From contig NZ_MTKN01000016.1 of the NCBI RefSeq assembly GCF_001975825.1, positions 62,001-126,000 of the forward strand: a stretch of 64,000 bases of DNA, in the 5' to 3' direction. This document shows, in pieces, positions 1 to 8,736 of the stretch. The stretch is from [Flexibacter] sp. ATCC 35208. Lineage in GTDB: Bacteria > Bacteroidota > Bacteroidia > Chitinophagales > Chitinophagaceae. Made by a program: the position numbers and the translations under genes. The notes beneath the pieces are model-generated. The model did no database searches, was not told where the DNA came from, and was given only the letters and a program-made list of their open reading frames with translations. How positions within the stretch are numbered: position 1 is the first letter of the stretch; each line of letters opens with the position of its first letter.

Positions 1-2
1 TG

Positions 3-3000
3 TATGCCTTCTATCCGGGTGCCGACGAAGTGCAAATGGAGAAACAGGTAACGAATAAAATCGAACAATTTCTTTTTTCCTACGAAGAAATAGATAAGAA
101 GAAAACAACTTCACAAACGAAAGACGGACAGGTATTCATCACCGTCAACCTGCATACCGAAGTAAAAGACCGTAAGAAGTTCTGGAGCACTTTACAACAC
201 GGCCTTAATACAACACTCAGATCAAATATTCCTTCAGGTGTAATTGGCCCTGTAGTCAACAGCAACTTCGGCGATGTAACGGCACAGATTATTACCGTCT
301 CCTCTCCTATCCGCACCTATGCAGAACTGGAGAAGTACATGGATAAAATAGAAGATGGTCTGAAAGTTATTCCCGAAGTATCCAAGATCAATCGTTCCGG
401 TGGACAGCAACAACAGATCTATGTCACTGTGAATGATGAACAGTTGCAACAATACGGCTTTGATCTGTCCACTATTGTACGCACACTGCAAATGGAGAAC
501 GTGACCGGTTATTCTGGAGAAGTAACTGTCAATTCCAATACAATTCCGGTATTTACAAATAGCCAGTACAAAACAGAGAAAGATATTGCTGAACAGATCA
601 TCTATACCACACCTACAGGCACTGTCGTAAGACTGAAAGATGTAGCGACCATCACCCGCAGGTACGAAGAACCCTCTTCATACATTCGTGTAGGTAATGA
701 CCGTGTATTGATGCTGGCCATCGAAATGCAGCCCGGTAATAATATCGTGCAGTTTGGACATACCGTAGAAAAAAAGCTGGCCGCTGTCAAATCCAAATTA
801 CCTGATGACATCCAGATCAACACCATCGTCAATCAACCTGAAGTAGTGGATGAAAGTATCAAACACTTCATGCGTGAATTTGGATTGGCCATCGGTTCTG
901 TAATACTCGTTGTAATGCTACTTCTGCCATTCCGTGTAGCAGCTGTAGCTTCGGTTGCAGCGCCTATTTCCATCCTGATCACATTTGGTATCATCAATAT
1001 TATGGGTATTGAATTGCACCAGGTTACACTGGCTGCACTGATCATTGTATTGGGTATGGTGGTGGATAATGCCATTGTGGTAGTAGACAATTACATTGAA
1101 AAACTCGACGAAGATATTACTCCATGGACGGCGGCCTGGCAGGCAGCAAAGCAGTTGTCTTTGCCTATCTTTACGGCTACACTGGCTATCGTGTTTGCAT
1201 TTGCACCACTGGCGATTTTTATGTTTGGCATCGCAAAAGACTTTATCGCTGCACTGCCGGTAACAGTAGCTGTCGCACTCATTACCTCTATGGCAGTGGC
1301 TTTGCTTGTGACGCCGTATACCTGTTATGTTTTTATCAAACAGGGATTAAAGCATAAGATGAGCAACAGGAGTAATAAACGTAGTCTTTTAGACAGATTG
1401 CAGGAGACTTTCAATAAAGGAATTGAAATCGCCTTCCGCTTCCCTAAGATCACTGTATCTATTGCTGTACTGGCGCTGGTGTTGGCACTGGTATTAGCAA
1501 GTAAAGTCAGCCAGGAATTCTTCCCGCTGAGTGAAAGCAAACAATTCAATGCAGAGATCTGGATGCCCAATGGCACCTCTCTGGAAGAAACAGAAAAGGT
1601 GGTGAAGGCAGTCGAAGCAGAACTGAAGAAAGATAGTCGCGTAGTGAATACCGCCAGCTTTATTGGCACCAGCTCTCCCCGTTTCAATGTGACCTATGCA
1701 CCAGAGATGCCAAGACGCAATTTTGCACAGGTCTTCATCAATACAGTGAGCAGTGAAGCGACAAATGAATTGGTGGCAAAATACCTGCCCATCTTCGATA
1801 AATATCTTCCGGATGGTTATGTACGTCTGCGTCAGTTAAGCATGCAGGAAGGTTCTCCTATTGCGGTACGTATTGTAGGTGAGGATCTGAATGATCAGAA
1901 AAAAGTAGCAGAACAGGTAAAAGATATCTTACAACAGGCTGAAGGCACGAACTGGGTACGCTCCGATTATGAAGATGATTATCTTGGCATCAGTCTGAAG
2001 GTAAAAGAGGATGATGCTGCCCGTCTTGGTATACCCAATCAGGCCATTACCCAAACCATGGGAGCAGGTCTGAAAGGCTTTGCTGTGACACAATTATGGG
2101 AAGGCGATAAACCCATACAGGTTTATCTTCGGTTAGATACTGCCAACAGAACGAATTTCAGTGACCTGGGTAATCTGCATATCAATAAAGTTCTGCTAAA
2201 ACAGGTAGCTGACATCGGGCCTTCCTGGCACACCGGTGTCATTGCACATAGGAACGGATTACGTACACTCACAGTACTCTCCGAAGCACAACGTGGGATA
2301 AGGGCGTCTGATATTTTAAAGAAAGTACAACCAGCTATTGCAAAATTATCACTCCCGGATGGCGTGCATATCGAATATGGTGGTGATGCAGAATCATCCG
2401 CAGAGAATGCACCAGGCATGGGTTTAGCATTAGGCACAAGTCTATTATTGATATTGCTTACACTGCTCTTTCAGTTTAAAACTTTTGGCAAGACACTAAT
2501 CATTCTTGCTACTTTCCCATTGAGTTTATTAGGCGCTTTTTTAGGACTATACATTACCGGTAATCCAATGGGTATGACTGCCTTCATGGGTATTATCAGT
2601 CTGATTGGAATCGTTGTAAGAAATGGTATCATCCTCGTAGATTATGCAGATGAATTAGTACGAGATCATCACTATAGCATTAAGGCCGCTGCACTCGCCG
2701 CCGCAAAACGCCGTATGCGCCCGATATTCCTGACCTCAGCAGCAGCAGCGATCGGTGTCGTTCCAATGATTGTAGGTAAGTCACCGCTATGGGCGCCATT
2801 AGGGAGTGTATTGGCTTCAGGATTGATCGTATCTATGGTACTGACATTATTCGTCATACCGGTCTTATATTATTTATTCGTACGTCATCCGCACGAGACG
2901 ACAGGCACACCTGATATTCAATACAAACCAGCCAAAACGGCCTTAATGATAATAGTCTTGATTTGTAGTCCGTTCTTTTTGCATGCGCAATCAGTCACAC

Positions 3001-4202
3001 TTTCGCTGACAGATGCCCGCAAAATGGCACTGGAACAAAACAGGCAAATGAAAGCGGCACAATACGAAATAGATGCCGCCAAAGCAGCCGCAAAATCAGT
3101 TGCTGCAAATGCATATCCTACTATAGACGGCTCTGTCACAGGCGTTTACCTGGGCAAACCAATCGGAGGTGCATTCAATGGTTTGATCCCGGATTATTTC
3201 GGTAGTGCCATGGTGACCGCTTCAGAAGCCATCTATGCGGGTGGTAAGATCAGGACAGGCAAAGCTGCTGCCAACAAAGGCGTAGAGATCAAAGAAACAC
3301 AACGTGTGCTCACCAGCTCGCAGGTATTACTCAATGTAGAAACTGCCTACTGGCAGGTGATACAGGTGCAGGAAAAGATCATACTCGCCAACCGCTTCAG
3401 AGACATGCTGAAAGTACTCCACCAGGATTTGCAAAACTCTTATGATGCAGGTCTCATTTACAAGAATGACCTGTTAAGAGTGGATGTCAACCTGAATGAA
3501 GCGGAACTCAACATTACCAAAGCAGAAGACGGCCTGGTACTCGCTAAATTACGTCTTGCACAACTCACCGGTATGGCAGGCAACACAAGCTTTATCATTG
3601 CAGACAGTATCTCAGGCGATTTTCAGACACAATCTTTACAAAGTAATGGAAGTGATAAAAGACCGGAGATCCTCTTATTAAATCAGGCGATCGAAGCAGG
3701 TCAACTGCAAAAGCAACTCCTGAAGGCAGAGTCACTCCCCACTATAGGTGTTGGTTTCAGTGGTCTTGCCACCGCCGGCAAAGGCATCAATCTCAAAGAT
3801 GGCAGTGATTTCATGGGCTCCTATTTTGGAATAGCCAGCATCAGCGTGCCCATTTTTGACTGGGGTAAAAAGTCCGGTAAAGTCAAAGAACAAACCCTGA
3901 AACTTGCTGCACAGGAGCAACAACTCATTGACACGAAAGAACTGGTAGATCTGGAAATACAACAGGCATACCTTGCACTGAATCAATCTTCCCGCAAGGT
4001 AAATCTCTCTTTACTCTCCTTGCAACAGGCAGATGAGAACCTGAAACTCGCCACTGACCGCTTTGCAGCTGGTACCATCACTGGCAAAGATGTGCAGGAA
4101 GCACAGGTCATCTGGCAACAGGCATACAGCAGTCTCATTGATGCAAAGGTGGAATACAAAATCAATGAAGCCAGTTATAAAAAAGCAATAGGTAGTTTAT
4201 AA
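3..4202 (+). CDS. RND efflux permease fused to TolC-like outer-membrane factor (5' partial)
   Basis: The reading frame is open from the first bases, and the first residues (PGADEVQMEKQVTNKIE) match the segment about 50 residues into RND permeases, so the true start lies upstream of the window. Roughly the first 960 residues are an RND pump with periplasmic loops and two sets of membrane helices, including the TM4-like GMVVDNAIVVVDNYIE. A new hydrophobic segment resembling a signal peptide (ALMIIVLICSPFFLHAQS, near nt 2940-2990) is followed by about 400 residues of TolC/OEP family (LSLTDARKMALEQNRQMKAA; two helical repeats). Pump and outer-membrane channel are thus one continuous polypeptide with no frameshift. 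A membrane-fusion protein would be expected upstream. The TetR-type gene 12 bp downstream probably regulates it. The substrate cannot be told from sequence. Confidence 0.88.
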   Translation, partial: YAFYPGADEVQMEKQVTNKIEQFLFSYEEIDKKKTTSQTKDGQVFITVNLHTEVKDRKKFWSTLQHGLNTTLRSNIPSGVIGPVVNSNFGDVTAQIITVSSPIRTYAELEKYMDKIEDGLKVIPEVSKINRSGGQQQQIYVTVNDEQLQQYGFDLSTIVRTLQMENVTGYSGEVTVNSNTIPVFTNSQYKTEKDIAEQIIYTTPTGTVVRLKDVATITRRYEEPSSYIRVGNDRVLMLAIEMQPGNNIVQFGHTVEKKLAAVKSKLPDDIQINTIVNQPEVVDESIKHFMREFGLAIGSVILVVMLLLPFRVAAVASVAAPISILITFGIINIMGIELHQVTLAALIIVLGMVVDNAIVVVDNYIEKLDEDITPWTAAWQAAKQLSLPIFTATLAIVFAFAPLAIFMFGIAKDFIAALPVTVAVALITSMAVALLVTPYTCYVFIKQGLKHKMSNRSNKRSLLDRLQETFNKGIEIAFRFPKITVSIAVLALVLALVLASKVSQEFFPLSESKQFNAEIWMPNGTSLEETEKVVKAVEAELKKDSRVVNTASFIGTSSPRFNVTYAPEMPRRNFAQVFINTVSSEATNELVAKYLPIFDKYLPDGYVRLRQLSMQEGSPIAVRIVGEDLNDQKKVAEQVKDILQQAEGTNWVRSDYEDDYLGISLKVKEDDAARLGIPNQAITQTMGAGLKGFAVTQLWEGDKPIQVYLRLDTANRTNFSDLGNLHINKVLLKQVADIGPSWHTGVIAHRNGLRTLTVLSEAQRGIRASDILKKVQPAIAKLSLPDGVHIEYGGDAESSAENAPGMGLALGTSLLLILLTLLFQFKTFGKTLIILATFPLSLLGAFLGLYITGNPMGMTAFMGIISLIGIVVRNGIILVDYADELVRDHHYSIKAAALAAAKRRMRPIFLTSAAAAIGVVPMIVGKSPLWAPLGSVLASGLIVSMVLTLFVIPVLYYLFVRHPHETTGTPDIQYKPAKTALMIIVLICSPFFLHAQSVTLSLTDARKMALEQNRQMKAAQYEIDAAKAAAKSVAANAYPTIDGSVTGVYLGKPIGGAFNGLIPDYFGSAMVTASEAIYAGGKIRTGKAAANKGVEIKETQRVLTSSQVLLNVETAYWQVIQVQEKIILANRFRDMLKVLHQDLQNSYDAGLIYKNDLLRVDVNLNEAELNITKAEDGLVLAKLRLAQLTGMAGNTSFIIADSISGDFQTQSLQSNGSDKRPEILLLNQAIEAGQLQKQLLKAESLPTIGVGFSGLATAGKGINLKDGSDFMGSYFGIASISVPIFDWGKKSGKVKEQTLKLAAQEQQLIDTKELVDLEIQQAYLALNQSSRKVNLSLLSLQQADENLKLATDRFAAGTITGKDVQEAQVIWQQAYSSLIDAKVEYKINEASYKKAIGSL

Positions 4203-4214
4203 TACACATATCTA

Positions 4215-4772
4215 ATGAAAAAGGAAATGATACGGATCATGACAATTGCTTCCAGGGTATTAGCTACGCATGGATTACAGGCGACTACCATAGATACTAT
4301 CAGTAGTCATTGTCAGATAAAAAAACGAGAATTCTATACTTATTTTGAAAGCAAAGAAGCGCTGATACGCGACATCCTTGCCGAATGGATAAGTAAGAGC
4401 GGAAAGCATTTGCGCATGATCCCTTCATTTTCCTTTAATGCAGTGATTGAATTGCAAACTTATTTCACCTTTATAGAAGATACGCTTGCTATGCTTACTC
4501 CCACGGTTATCGCTGAATTACAGAATGATTATACGGAACAATGGTTGAGGTTGTCATATTTTCGTGACTCAGAAATCTTCCCTTTTGTGGTGCGTAATAT
4601 AGAAAGAGGGTTATCAGAAAACATCTATAAACCCGACATAGATAAATTCTTGCTGACAAGGTTATATTACTATCAGGTACAGGCTGTTTATCACGACAAT
4701 TCACTATTACATGAAATGCACCGCATATTCATCCACGGTATAGTCAATAGTAAAGGGTTACATTTTACATAA
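4215..4772 (+). CDS. TetR/AcrR-type transcriptional regulator
   Basis: This 185-residue protein has the TetR N-terminal DNA-binding region at residues 8-55, with the recognition-helix pattern around IKKREFYTYFESKEALIRDIL. The C-terminal ligand domain is divergent, as usual for the family. It starts 12 bp after the RND-TolC fusion gene on the same strand, so the two are probably cotranscribed, and by analogy with AcrR it may repress the pump. No operator was identified because the efflux promoter is outside the window. A strong bidirectional hairpin follows the stop codon. Confidence 0.85.
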   Translation: MKKEMIRIMTIASRVLATHGLQATTIDTISSHCQIKKREFYTYFESKEALIRDILAEWISKSGKHLRMIPSFSFNAVIELQTYFTFIEDTLAMLTPTVIAELQNDYTEQWLRLSYFRDSEIFPFVVRNIERGLSENIYKPDIDKFLLTRLYYYQVQAVYHDNSLLHEMHRIFIHGIVNSKGLHFT

Positions 4773-4775
4773 AAT

Positions 4776-4813
4776 AAAAAAGTGCTTTTGCCTTTCGGCA
4801 AAAGCGCTTTTTC
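4776..4813. terminator. Bidirectional intrinsic terminator
   Basis: The arms AGTGCTTTTGCC (4781-4792) and GGCAAAAGCGCT (4797-4808) pair with one G-T wobble around a TTTC loop. They are flanked by an A-run on the left and a T-run on the right. It lies between the convergent TetR gene and lipoprotein gene, so it can serve both. The same CTTTTGCC/GGCAAAAG core is reused at 54564-54606. Confidence 0.85.
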
Positions 4814-4826
4814 GTATATACGTCTG

Positions 4827-5420
4827 TTAGTATTGTACCTTCACATCAGCGATAATATGATCTGAAGCCAGGCTCTTTACCTTCACAATCCCTTTTTTCC
4901 CGTTTCCATTCTTAAAGAACACCAGTAGTGGCAGATCAGTCGCGCCAAAAGTATTTTCATCATTTGTCACATACAGCTTCTTTAAAGTCACCGCATGTGT
5001 CAGAGTATCAAAAGCAGATACTGCAAAGGTATCAGCAGGTACATAATTGCGCACCAGCGACGTCTTTGCACCTGTAATATCCAGATCAAAAGAAGCATCA
5101 TCAGGACTCAGGAAATTCATCTGAATTGTTCCGAGATAATTGAACGCAAGGTCAATATATTTACCCATCGTATCAGGAATCGCATTGTCTAAATAAACAG
5201 TTCCTGTGTAGGATGAGAATACACGTCCGTAAGTACTGCTATTGGGGCTCCAACCAATGTTAACATCCTGGAAGGTGACAACGCTGTCAGCTCCGGTAAC
5301 CGGGGTTGTTGTTACGGTAGTATCGGTATTATTGTCTGTACCACCCTCTGTAGCCCCTTCTTTAGTACAGGCTGAGATTGCAATCGCGATCATTAAAACC
5401 GGCAGCAAAAGTTTCTTCAT
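4827..5420 (-). CDS. Putative exported lipoprotein of unknown function
   Basis: This 197-residue protein begins with a lipoprotein signal peptide (MKKLLLPVLMIAIAISAC; lipobox cysteine C18). A low-complexity Glu/Gly/Thr/Asp-rich linker follows (about residues 20-42), and the remainder is probably beta-rich. I recognise no domain. The signal and linker suggest a lipid-anchored envelope protein. It is monocistronic and convergent with the TetR gene across a shared terminator. Confidence 0.7.
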   Translation of the reverse strand: MKKLLLPVLMIAIAISACTKEGATEGGTDNNTDTTVTTTPVTGADSVVTFQDVNIGWSPNSSTYGRVFSSYTGTVYLDNAIPDTMGKYIDLAFNYLGTIQMNFLSPDDASFDLDITGAKTSLVRNYVPADTFAVSAFDTLTHAVTLKKLYVTNDENTFGATDLPLLVFFKNGNGKKGIVKVKSLASDHIIADVKVQY

Positions 5421-5508
5421 AGGAAAGGATCTATTATTTATTACAAAAATATGAATATTTTATAATAAATATGTAATATATGAGCAGAAAGCCCGAATTC
5501 GCTGGCTA

Positions 5509-7485
5509 TCAACTGGTAAAAACTGGTAAGATCACAATAAATGTAGCTCCCTTCCCCTCTTCTGACTCCGCATAGATCATTCCATGATGCGCGATCACGA
5601 TTTTCTGACATAGGGCCAGTCCGATACCGCTGCCTTCATATTCGCCTCTTCCGTGCAGACGCTGGAAAATTACAAAGATCTTTTTCGCATAGGTAGGTGC
5701 AAAACCAATACCGTTATCAGTTACCCGGATCTCGCAGTATGGCATTCCATTCTGCAGCTGCGGATGTTCCGCTACTTCCAGGTCGGATAAATGGCGGCTG
5801 CGGATCTTTATAACCGGTTGTTTATCCAGCTGGGTAAATTTCAGTGCATTGCTCAGGAGGTTATGAAAAAGCTGTGTCATGTGCAATGGAATACCCTGTA
5901 CGGTGCATAGGGCATCCATCTCAATCATGGCATCCTTTTGCTGAATAAGTATATCGAGGTCAGCGACTACCTGCTGGATGGTTTTATGTAGATCTACGGC
6001 TTCGAACAGGTGATCCTGGCGGGATACCCGTGAAAAGGCCAGCAGGTCCTGGATCAGTGTAGTCATGCGGGTAGCGGCATTCCGGATGATACCGAGATTG
6101 CGCATACCGGTTTCGTTCAGCTGGTCCTGGTATTTATCCTGCAGGAGTGCAGAGAACATATTGATCTTACGCAGCGGCTCCTGCAGATCATGGCTTGCCA
6201 CATAAGCAAACTGCTCCAGGTTCTGGTTCACAATATTCAGGTCGATATTGGCCTTTTTTAGCTCGCTGGTGCGCATTTCTACCATGCGCTCAAGTTCTAC
6301 CTTATTTTCAATCTGTTGCTGGCGAATCACCTTTTCCTGTCGAAGATCGCGGGAAATAGTAGCTTTACCTTGTGAGACCCCGGTTACAGTGTCCAGCACA
6401 CGCATAGTAGTCACAGATACCGGAATCGCTTCTCCGGTTTTAAAATGACGGTAGTTCAATTCGCCGGACCAGTGTCCTTTTTCAAGTACAGCTGTATTGA
6501 TTTCCTGCATAATGGCCTCCATCACTTCCGGGAAGAGAAAGTCGGTATTGAACCTTTTCGCATCTTCCAGGCTATCTAATCCAACGAGTTGAAGTCCGGC
6601 AGGGTTTACATAAGAAACGATGCCTTCTTCATCGGAGAGGCTCACAAAATCGCGGCTGTTTTCTAACAGGGCCAGTAACTTCTGTTGCTCCTGTTTTGCC
6701 TTCAGGGCAGGTCGCAGATCGCGGAGAGTGGCCCCGCGGCCAATGATCTTGTCAGACCCTGCATCCTGGATGGCGATAAAGTCGGCATAACAAGGTATGC
6801 GCTCTTTCGTCACCATATGCTGGACATGAATATTGCCGGACCATTTTCTACCTGCGAGGAGGTGAGTATATACTTCTTCACCCATGAACTGGAAATCAGC
6901 AGGGTGAAAAAGGTCTTTATTGACAAGTGTAGTAATATCCAATTCATCAGAAATACCAACCAACCTTTTGCCAGCGGTATTCATATAGAAAAAGCGTCCC
7001 TGGTTATCGGCAGCGGCCATGTAGTCAGGGCTGTTTTCGACAAGGGCTATCATCAGCTCTTCCCTTTCCCAGTCTTCGATTTCTTTCGTAATATCCTGTG
7101 CGGTGCCTGCAAAGCGGTAGGCAGTGCCATCGGGATGGAAATAGGATTTTCCCTTACAATCAAGCCAGCGAACCTTTTTATCCTGCGCACCGATGGTACG
7201 AAACCGGGCGAAATAGTCTCCGCCGCTTTCGGGTTGTAAAGCATTGGTGACTGCCTGATCAACCCTGTTTTTATCATCAGGATGAATGTATTTCAGGACG
7301 TCCTGGTATTCAATCACATGCTCTTCCGGAAACCCAAACAGTTCCCTGCAGCGATCGTCCCATTTTACTTCCTTTTTCAAAGGGTCCATGTTCCAGGTAC
7401 CCAATCCGGCTGACAGGAGTGCAAAGCGCATCCATTCTTCATTATTATTCTCCCTGAAGTTGCCAGTTTCTAATTGCTTTTCCAT
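5509..7485 (-). CDS. PAS-domain sensor histidine kinase
   Basis: This 658-residue protein has three PAS/PAC units (about residues 18-135, 145-260 and 270-390), a short coiled coil, a HisKA dimerisation domain with phospho-acceptor H432 in the motif ASHDLQEPLRKI, and a HATPase_c domain with the N box (NLLSNALKFT) and G boxes (DNGIGF, GSGIGLALCQKI). There are no membrane helices or receiver domain, so it is likely a cytosolic kinase that signals to a separate, unidentified response regulator. No regulator gene is adjacent. A perfect 16-bp palindrome lies 78-93 bp upstream of the start codon. Confidence 0.9.
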   Translation of the reverse strand: MEKQLETGNFRENNNEEWMRFALLSAGLGTWNMDPLKKEVKWDDRCRELFGFPEEHVIEYQDVLKYIHPDDKNRVDQAVTNALQPESGGDYFARFRTIGAQDKKVRWLDCKGKSYFHPDGTAYRFAGTAQDITKEIEDWEREELMIALVENSPDYMAAADNQGRFFYMNTAGKRLVGISDELDITTLVNKDLFHPADFQFMGEEVYTHLLAGRKWSGNIHVQHMVTKERIPCYADFIAIQDAGSDKIIGRGATLRDLRPALKAKQEQQKLLALLENSRDFVSLSDEEGIVSYVNPAGLQLVGLDSLEDAKRFNTDFLFPEVMEAIMQEINTAVLEKGHWSGELNYRHFKTGEAIPVSVTTMRVLDTVTGVSQGKATISRDLRQEKVIRQQQIENKVELERMVEMRTSELKKANIDLNIVNQNLEQFAYVASHDLQEPLRKINMFSALLQDKYQDQLNETGMRNLGIIRNAATRMTTLIQDLLAFSRVSRQDHLFEAVDLHKTIQQVVADLDILIQQKDAMIEMDALCTVQGIPLHMTQLFHNLLSNALKFTQLDKQPVIKIRSRHLSDLEVAEHPQLQNGMPYCEIRVTDNGIGFAPTYAKKIFVIFQRLHGRGEYEGSGIGLALCQKIVIAHHGMIYAESEEGKGATFIVILPVFTS

Positions 7486-7591
7486 GCGTGTGAGCAGTAC
7501 GTTTAAATTCTACCTGGCATCTGATATAGGAGCCACCCGACATACTACAACAAGTATACCGGATAATACGCGTATTATGTATTATTTTTTT

Positions 7592-8620
7592 TTAATCAGT
7601 ATTCCTGGTTTCGAGTTGGAATTGTTCTGCTAGCAGCTCATATGAACGGAAACGGTCCTCAGCTTTGTCGGCCATAGTGGCAATGACAATCTCATCTACC
7701 TGATAATCATCGGCCAACTTCGTCAATTTCATTTTCACATTTGAAGGTGTACCTGAAATCATACGGGCTCTGTTGGCCATCACGCGTTGCCATTCCATAT
7801 CGGTATATTCATAATCTCTCACCTCTTCCCAGGTGGGATAAACGTCAAATTTGCCCTTTTCAAGACTGAGAAGACGGTAGTCCATCATAGCTTGTAGTTC
7901 ATCTGCTTTCTCCTGAGTATCAGCGCAGAAAACGAAGATACCCACGTTGGCTTCCGGTTGAGCAAGGAAGGTAGAAGGCTGGAAACGGTCGCGGTAAGTC
8001 CTCACTGCCTGCGGACCACCTACCGGGTAGATAAAGTGAGCAAAGGATAAAGCCCAACCCTGCCTTGCAGCGAGGAGTCCACTTTCCCCACTGCTGGTCA
8101 ACATCCACAAACCGGGGAAGGTGTCGATATGGGGGATGGCTTTTACCTTTTCGTGAACGGTGCCAAGGGCATCGCTATCGGTGAGGTAGCCTTCAAGATC
8201 GTGAATTTGCTGTACGAACTCTCTGGGTTCGAAGCTGTTGGAAGGATTGAGTACATGTGCGGTGAGGCGGTCGCCACCGGGAGCACGGCCTATACCGAGG
8301 TCAATACGGTTGGGATAGAGGGCTTCCAGCAGACGGAAGTTTTCCGCAACTTTCAGGGTGCTGTGGTTGGGTAGCATAACGCCACCGGAGCCAAGGCGGA
8401 TGTATTTGGTAGCAGCTGCCAGGCGGGCGATGAGTATTTCAGGCGCGGCACCGGCGAGTGCGCGGGTGTTGTGATGTTCGGAAAGCCAGTAGCGGGTAAA
8501 GCCGAGGCGGTCCGCCAGTTTGGCTAATTGTATGGATTCCTGGAGGGCTTCAACTGCGTTGGATCCTCTGCGGATAGGAGATTGATCTAGTACACTGAGT
8601 CTTATTTTCCTGTCTGACAT
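7592..8620 (-). CDS. LLM-class flavin-dependent oxidoreductase
   Basis: The 342-residue product is a bacterial luciferase-like monooxygenase of the single-subunit group (RLSVLDQSPIRRG near the N-terminus; YWLSEHHNT and LGIGRAPGGD further in). Such TIM-barrel enzymes use FMNH2, usually supplied by a separate reductase, and the substrate is not predictable here. I chose ATG 8620 because the Met is followed directly by the conserved first beta strand. A longer frame to 8710 adds 30 unconserved residues. A TAnnTTTG -7 element (TAATTTTG, 8641-8648) lies 20 bp upstream of that ATG, which supports the choice. Confidence 0.87.
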   Translation of the reverse strand: MSDRKIRLSVLDQSPIRRGSNAVEALQESIQLAKLADRLGFTRYWLSEHHNTRALAGAAPEILIARLAAATKYIRLGSGGVMLPNHSTLKVAENFRLLEALYPNRIDLGIGRAPGGDRLTAHVLNPSNSFEPREFVQQIHDLEGYLTDSDALGTVHEKVKAIPHIDTFPGLWMLTSSGESGLLAARQGWALSFAHFIYPVGGPQAVRTYRDRFQPSTFLAQPEANVGIFVFCADTQEKADELQAMMDYRLLSLEKGKFDVYPTWEEVRDYEYTDMEWQRVMANRARMISGTPSNVKMKLTKLADDYQVDEIVIATMADKAEDRFRSYELLAEQFQLETRNTD

Positions 8621-8640
8621 ATATTTTAGAATTATCGTTC

Positions 8641-8648
8641 CAAAATTA
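8641..8648 (-). promoter_or_regulatory. Candidate -7 promoter element for the LLM oxidoreductase
   Basis: On the minus strand this reads TAATTTTG and fits the Bacteroidota -7 consensus TAnnTTTG. It sits 20 bp upstream of ATG 8620. No clear TTTG -33 box was found at the usual distance. Confidence 0.4.
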
Positions 8649-8671
8649 AGGAATAATAATGATTGTGTGTT

Positions 8672-8727
8672 TAAAAAATTAACGTTCATAGGGCTTGGTG
8701 CATATAGCAAGCCCTAAGAACGTTAAT
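8672..8727 (-). terminator. Intrinsic terminator of the helicase gene
   Basis: The arms at 8678-8697 and 8708-8727 are inverted repeats with 19 of 20 positions matching, around a 10-nt loop. On the minus strand the hairpin is followed by a T-rich run (complement of 8672-8680). It begins 10 bp past the helicase stop codon and separates that gene from the LLM oxidoreductase. Confidence 0.85.
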
Positions 8728-8736
8728 GCCTGTTAT

